Shown: in pieces, positions 6,238 to 8,102 of the stretch
Layout of the letters: every line of letters begins with the position of its first letter
How positions within the stretch are numbered: the first letter of the stretch is position 1
NCBI GenBank assembly: GCA_937135995.1
Contig: CAKZOF010000439.1
Coordinates: 1 to 8,102 of the forward strand
Length of the DNA: 8,102 nt
Source: an uncultured Pyrinomonas sp.
Lineage (GTDB): Bacteria > Acidobacteriota > Blastocatellia > Pyrinomonadales > Pyrinomonadaceae
Direction of reading: 5' to 3'
Notes under the pieces: model-generated
Database searches by the model: none
Seen by the model: the letters and a program-made list of their open reading frames with translations, nothing else
What the model was told of the DNA's origin: nothing
Program-made: the position numbers and the translations under genes

Positions 6238-6624
6238 ATGGCCGTTTTCAAAAAGCGAAATCAGCAGACCGAATCGCGCTTGCTGCTCGAAGCGAGCGAA
6301 GAAGTGGAACTTCCGCCCGCCGAGGTGGACGACGGTGCCGTCGTCATGCAGTTCGAGCAATGGCGTCCTTTTCTCGCCGAACTGCTCGAAGCGCTGCGCG
6401 CCGGGACCACGGCAGAACCGGTGCCTGTGATGAACGACGGCGCGACTTTTGCCGTGCACGGGCGCACGCGCACCTTTTGGATCAAAATATGGCACGCGTC
6501 GGCTGAACGAACGCGCATCGAACGGGTGCAAGTTCTAAGCTGCTTGCCGCTTGCGCGCGGCGTCCAGATCATCACCGACCTGCCTTTCGACGACGACCGA
6601 GCAGCTGACGAAGAGGACGAGTGA
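6238..6624 (+). CDS. Small hypothetical protein with acidic C-terminal tail
   Basis: A 128-residue protein I do not recognise. It has a basic start (KKRN at 5-8) and an acidic stretch at about 19-32. A predicted amphipathic segment follows at 39-54 (FEQWRPFLAELLEALR), then a beta-like middle (TFAVHGRTRTFWIKIWHAS, 70-88). The tail is strongly acidic (DDDRAADEEDE, 118-128). There is no signal peptide or transmembrane segment, so it is probably cytoplasmic. The ATG at 6238 lies 57 bp after the glyS stop with only a weak purine stretch (GAAAG) upstream. The frame is open over its whole length and its codon use resembles the neighbours, which supports a real gene. Co-transcription with glyS is likely from the short gap. 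Confidence 0.7.
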   Translation: MAVFKKRNQQTESRLLLEASEEVELPPAEVDDGAVVMQFEQWRPFLAELLEALRAGTTAEPVPVMNDGATFAVHGRTRTFWIKIWHASAERTRIERVQVLSCLPLARGVQIITDLPFDDDRAADEEDE

Positions 6625-6630
6625 CGGGCC

Positions 6631-6679
6631 GATGCAGCACACGGTTCGTCGGAGCCAGCGATTCGCCGACCGCTGCATC
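6631..6679 (+). other. Long inverted repeat just before the membrane-protein ribosome binding site
   Basis: GATGCAGC (6631-6638) and GCTGCATC (6672-6679) are perfect 8-bp inverted arms. Inside them GTCGG and CCGAC can form a second 5-bp stem. The structure fills nearly all of the 66-bp gap and ends one base before the GAGGTG Shine-Dalgarno (6681-6686) of the next gene. There is no T-run, so it is not an intrinsic terminator. A role in mRNA processing or translational control is an inference. Confidence 0.4.
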
Positions 6680-6690
6680 CGAGGTGCAAG

Positions 6691-7422
6691 ATGCGTCGGG
6701 TGGAGATAAATGAGACCGAACGGCTAGCGAGAAACGTGACGCTCGTGCGCGCGTTGCTTCTTCCGACCACATATCTCACCGTCGCGCTGCTCGGTGGGTT
6801 GCGCATCGCGGGCGATAGTCGGACGGTGCTCTTTCTCCCGCCGCCGCTCATCGCGCTTCTGCTCGCGTCGTTGCTTCTGCTTCTTTTCATCCGCGGGCGC
6901 TTGCTCGAACTCCGCAACTGGTTCTCTTACGATTTCTCCTTGGCAACCAACCTCTCGCACGCCCTCACGCTGCTGGCGCTCTTTTTCGCTTCAGCGCAAG
7001 CCTTCAACGCCGTGCTGCCCGAGCGCGGTTTTTTCCACTGGCTCCTCTCTTTCTTTCTCTTGTGGACGCTGTGGAACAACCTGTTCGCGCCGTTCGACGC
7101 GCGGCGGTTGCTGCGCAGCCTCGCCGTGCTGTTCGGCACCGCCTTTCTCCTCAAGTACCTGCTGCTCGCCAGCCTCGGCTCGCCCGAAGGCGGTTGGCTC
7201 CAACGCATCGCGAACGCGCTTCTCGAGGGCGCGACGCTCGGAACGGTGGAAGCGGAACGCTTCGCCCCGGCTACCGGTTACATCGCCTTCTTCGCCGTCG
7301 CACTCTACATCGTCGGTCTCGTCTTGATGGCACTGCAACCCAGAACCGCGGTGTGCGAACGGGCGGCGACGTCACCACTGCCGGAGCACGACGATTCAGC
7401 GGCGGGCCTACTCAGCCAATGA
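6691..7422 (+). CDS. Six-helix integral membrane protein, unknown function
   Basis: A 243-residue membrane protein that I cannot place in a named family. Hydrophobic segments suitable as transmembrane helices lie at about 16-37, 47-67, 89-109, 114-133, 141-161 and 195-216. The N-terminus (first 15 residues) and the C-terminus (from about 217) are hydrophilic and charged. Aromatic-rich TM4 (FFHWLLSFFLLWTLWNNLF) is followed by a positively charged loop (DARRLLR, 136-142), which the positive-inside rule would put in the cytoplasm. No catalytic or transport motif is evident. The ATG at 6691 has GAGGTG 4 nt upstream. It is probably the third gene of a glyS-led transcript. Function unknown. Confidence 0.75.
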   Translation: MRRVEINETERLARNVTLVRALLLPTTYLTVALLGGLRIAGDSRTVLFLPPPLIALLLASLLLLLFIRGRLLELRNWFSYDFSLATNLSHALTLLALFFASAQAFNAVLPERGFFHWLLSFFLLWTLWNNLFAPFDARRLLRSLAVLFGTAFLLKYLLLASLGSPEGGWLQRIANALLEGATLGTVEAERFAPATGYIAFFAVALYIVGLVLMALQPRTAVCERAATSPLPEHDDSAAGLLSQ

Positions 7423-7439
7423 AACGGCGCGGACGCAGT

Positions 7440-7479
7440 GGCGAAGTTTCGCCCAAAGAGTGTGCGGTGAAAACTCGCC
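7440..7479. repeat. Two copies of a GGYGA-N4-TCGCC inverted motif
   Basis: GGCGAAGTTTCGCC (7440-7453) and GGTGAAAACTCGCC (7466-7479) share arms GGYGA and TCGCC around 4 central bases. They start 26 bp apart, which is about 2.5 DNA turns. Each could be a small RNA hairpin or half of a paired protein-binding site upstream of the sensor gene. They begin 17 bp after the membrane-protein stop, so a transcript-end role is also possible, though no T-run follows. Confidence 0.35.
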
Positions 7480-7502
7480 GCGGAGCGAAGCCGAGCCTAG
7501 AT

Positions 7503-7532
7503 TTGTTTGAATGCGGGCGCATGTGGTAACTT
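7503..7532 (+). promoter_or_regulatory. Possible promoter for the RsbRD_N-like gene, with a palindromic spacer
   Basis: TTGTTT (7503-7508) and TAACTT (7527-7532) are separated by 18 bp, and the spacer contains the inverted repeat ATGCG-GG-CGCAT (7511-7522), nearly centred. A palindrome inside a promoter spacer recalls operator placement in MerR-type control. The -10 match is weak (3 of 6), so this is tentative. Confidence 0.28.
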
Positions 7533-7552
7533 TCCCGCTCGCTTCTTGAGGA

Positions 7553-7577
7553 ACCGGGCATCTTCTTCCGGTGAAGA
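7553..7577 (+). other. Alternative leader hairpins before the sensor gene
   Basis: ACCGG (about 7553-7557) can pair with the CCGGT about 10 nt further on. An overlapping alternative pairs CTTC with GAAG across the CCGG. The two cannot form together. They lie about 50-60 nt before the strong Shine-Dalgarno. Short stems; chance is quite possible. Confidence 0.15.
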
Positions 7578-7633
7578 GGAGGCCAAACAAGGACGAGGAG
7601 GGCTGCCTTCCGACGAAAAAGGGAGGGGATGGC

Positions 7634-8101
7634 ATGAGCACCGCGACCGCTTTACAACTGATGTGCGAAGGGTTGCGCGCCAACGTTGATGCGATCACGC
7701 TCAATTGGGTGCAACGAGTCAAACGGAATCCAGAAATCGAATCGGACGAGGATTTAACTCTTTCACAACTGATAGATCACATCCCAGAGATGATCGAGGA
7801 GATCTGCGATCTCCTGACGCAAGAGGAAGATTTGGACTTCGAGAAGATTCGCGCAGCGACCAAGCACGGTTTCATGCGTTCGGCGGAAGGCTACTCGTTG
7901 AGCGAGCTGCTGCGCGAGTTGGAGTTGCTGCGCGACTGCATCTTCGGATTTCTCGCCGACTACATCGCCGACAAGCGCCTTTCATCGCAAGATGCAGTGC
8001 GCGCGCTGCGCCGCATCAATCGCTATTTCAGCGACGATGTCTTGTTCGTCGTCGATCACTATTTGAAGCGCGGCGAGAATCCACGGCTGAAATCGGAATA
8101 G
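7634..8101 (+). CDS. Stand-alone RsbRD N-terminal-type sensor domain protein
   Basis: A 155-residue, largely helical protein resembling the RsbRD_N domain, which normally forms the N-terminal input module of stressosome RsbR-type proteins and of some histidine kinases. The diagnostic stretch is at 77-104: KHGFMRSAEGYSLSELLREL followed by ELLRDCIF, with His78, Arg82 and the GYSL turn. The N-terminal WVQRVKRNPEI (25-35) and a DHIPEMIEEI segment (48-57) also fit, as does the C-terminal RINRYFSDDVLFVVDHYL (127-144). No STAS, kinase or receiver domain follows; the stop TAG occupies 8099-8101. It is therefore an isolated sensor domain, perhaps acting through a kinase or antagonist encoded just downstream. 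The ATG at 7634 has GGAGGGG (7622-7628) 5 nt upstream. An ATG at 7629 is out of frame, and the extended frame upstream lacks family-like sequence. The 211-bp gap before it suggests its own promoter. Confidence 0.75.
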   Translation: MSTATALQLMCEGLRANVDAITLNWVQRVKRNPEIESDEDLTLSQLIDHIPEMIEEICDLLTQEEDLDFEKIRAATKHGFMRSAEGYSLSELLRELELLRDCIFGFLADYIADKRLSSQDAVRALRRINRYFSDDVLFVVDHYLKRGENPRLKSE

Positions 8102-8102
8102 C

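Noticed and set aside
5713..6531. 272-codon minus-strand open frame opposite the glycyl-tRNA synthetase end
   Set aside because: Shadow of glyS and the following small gene; it crosses the intergenic gap and has no domain signature.
1..8102. CRISPR array, tRNA/rRNA genes, insertion sequence or prophage
   Set aside because: No regularly spaced direct repeats, no tRNA or rRNA signatures and no transposase- or integrase-like protein were found on either strand.

Overview
The window comes from a GC-rich bacterium (about 60% G+C by eye). Shine-Dalgarno sites are uneven: strong before some genes, not visible before others. GTG and TTG starts are likely in places. The gene mix (microcompartment shell protein, single-chain glycyl-tRNA synthetase, stand-alone RsbRD-type sensor domain) fits Acidobacteriota, perhaps Blastocatellia. 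That placement is an impression from protein style, not a demonstrated assignment.

Left part (1-1381, minus strand): the window opens inside a gene for a hexameric bacterial microcompartment (BMC-H) shell protein; its first 43 residues are visible. Upstream of it on the same strand lies a fold-type I, class V PLP aminotransferase/cysteine-desulfurase-family enzyme. It has an Asn where the family normally has the Asp that contacts the PLP ring nitrogen. The rest of any BMC locus would lie beyond the left edge.

Middle part (1382-4564): a 246-bp divergent control region holds a 16-bp perfect palindrome next to a sigma70-like promoter. It leads to a group IV PLP decarboxylase of the LysA (diaminopimelate decarboxylase) family, followed after 75 bp by an APC-superfamily amino acid permease. 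The decarboxylase keeps the core catalytic motifs. In two substrate-contact segments, however, it departs from true diaminopimelate decarboxylases in a direction that recalls ornithine/lysine decarboxylases.

Right part (4565-8102, plus strand): a single-chain glycyl-tRNA synthetase, a small acidic-tailed hypothetical protein, a six-helix membrane protein and a free-standing RsbRD_N-like sensor domain protein that ends one base before the window edge. The gaps between these genes hold several inverted repeats.

The most interesting reading is that permease, decarboxylase, aminotransferase and BMC shell form one catabolic theme. An amino acid would be imported, decarboxylated to an amine, and transaminated to an aldehyde, which is the kind of toxic intermediate BMCs confine. 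The sequence shows only adjacency and active-site deviations, so the pathway is a hypothesis. The simpler alternative is that the decarboxylase serves lysine biosynthesis and that the neighbours are unrelated.
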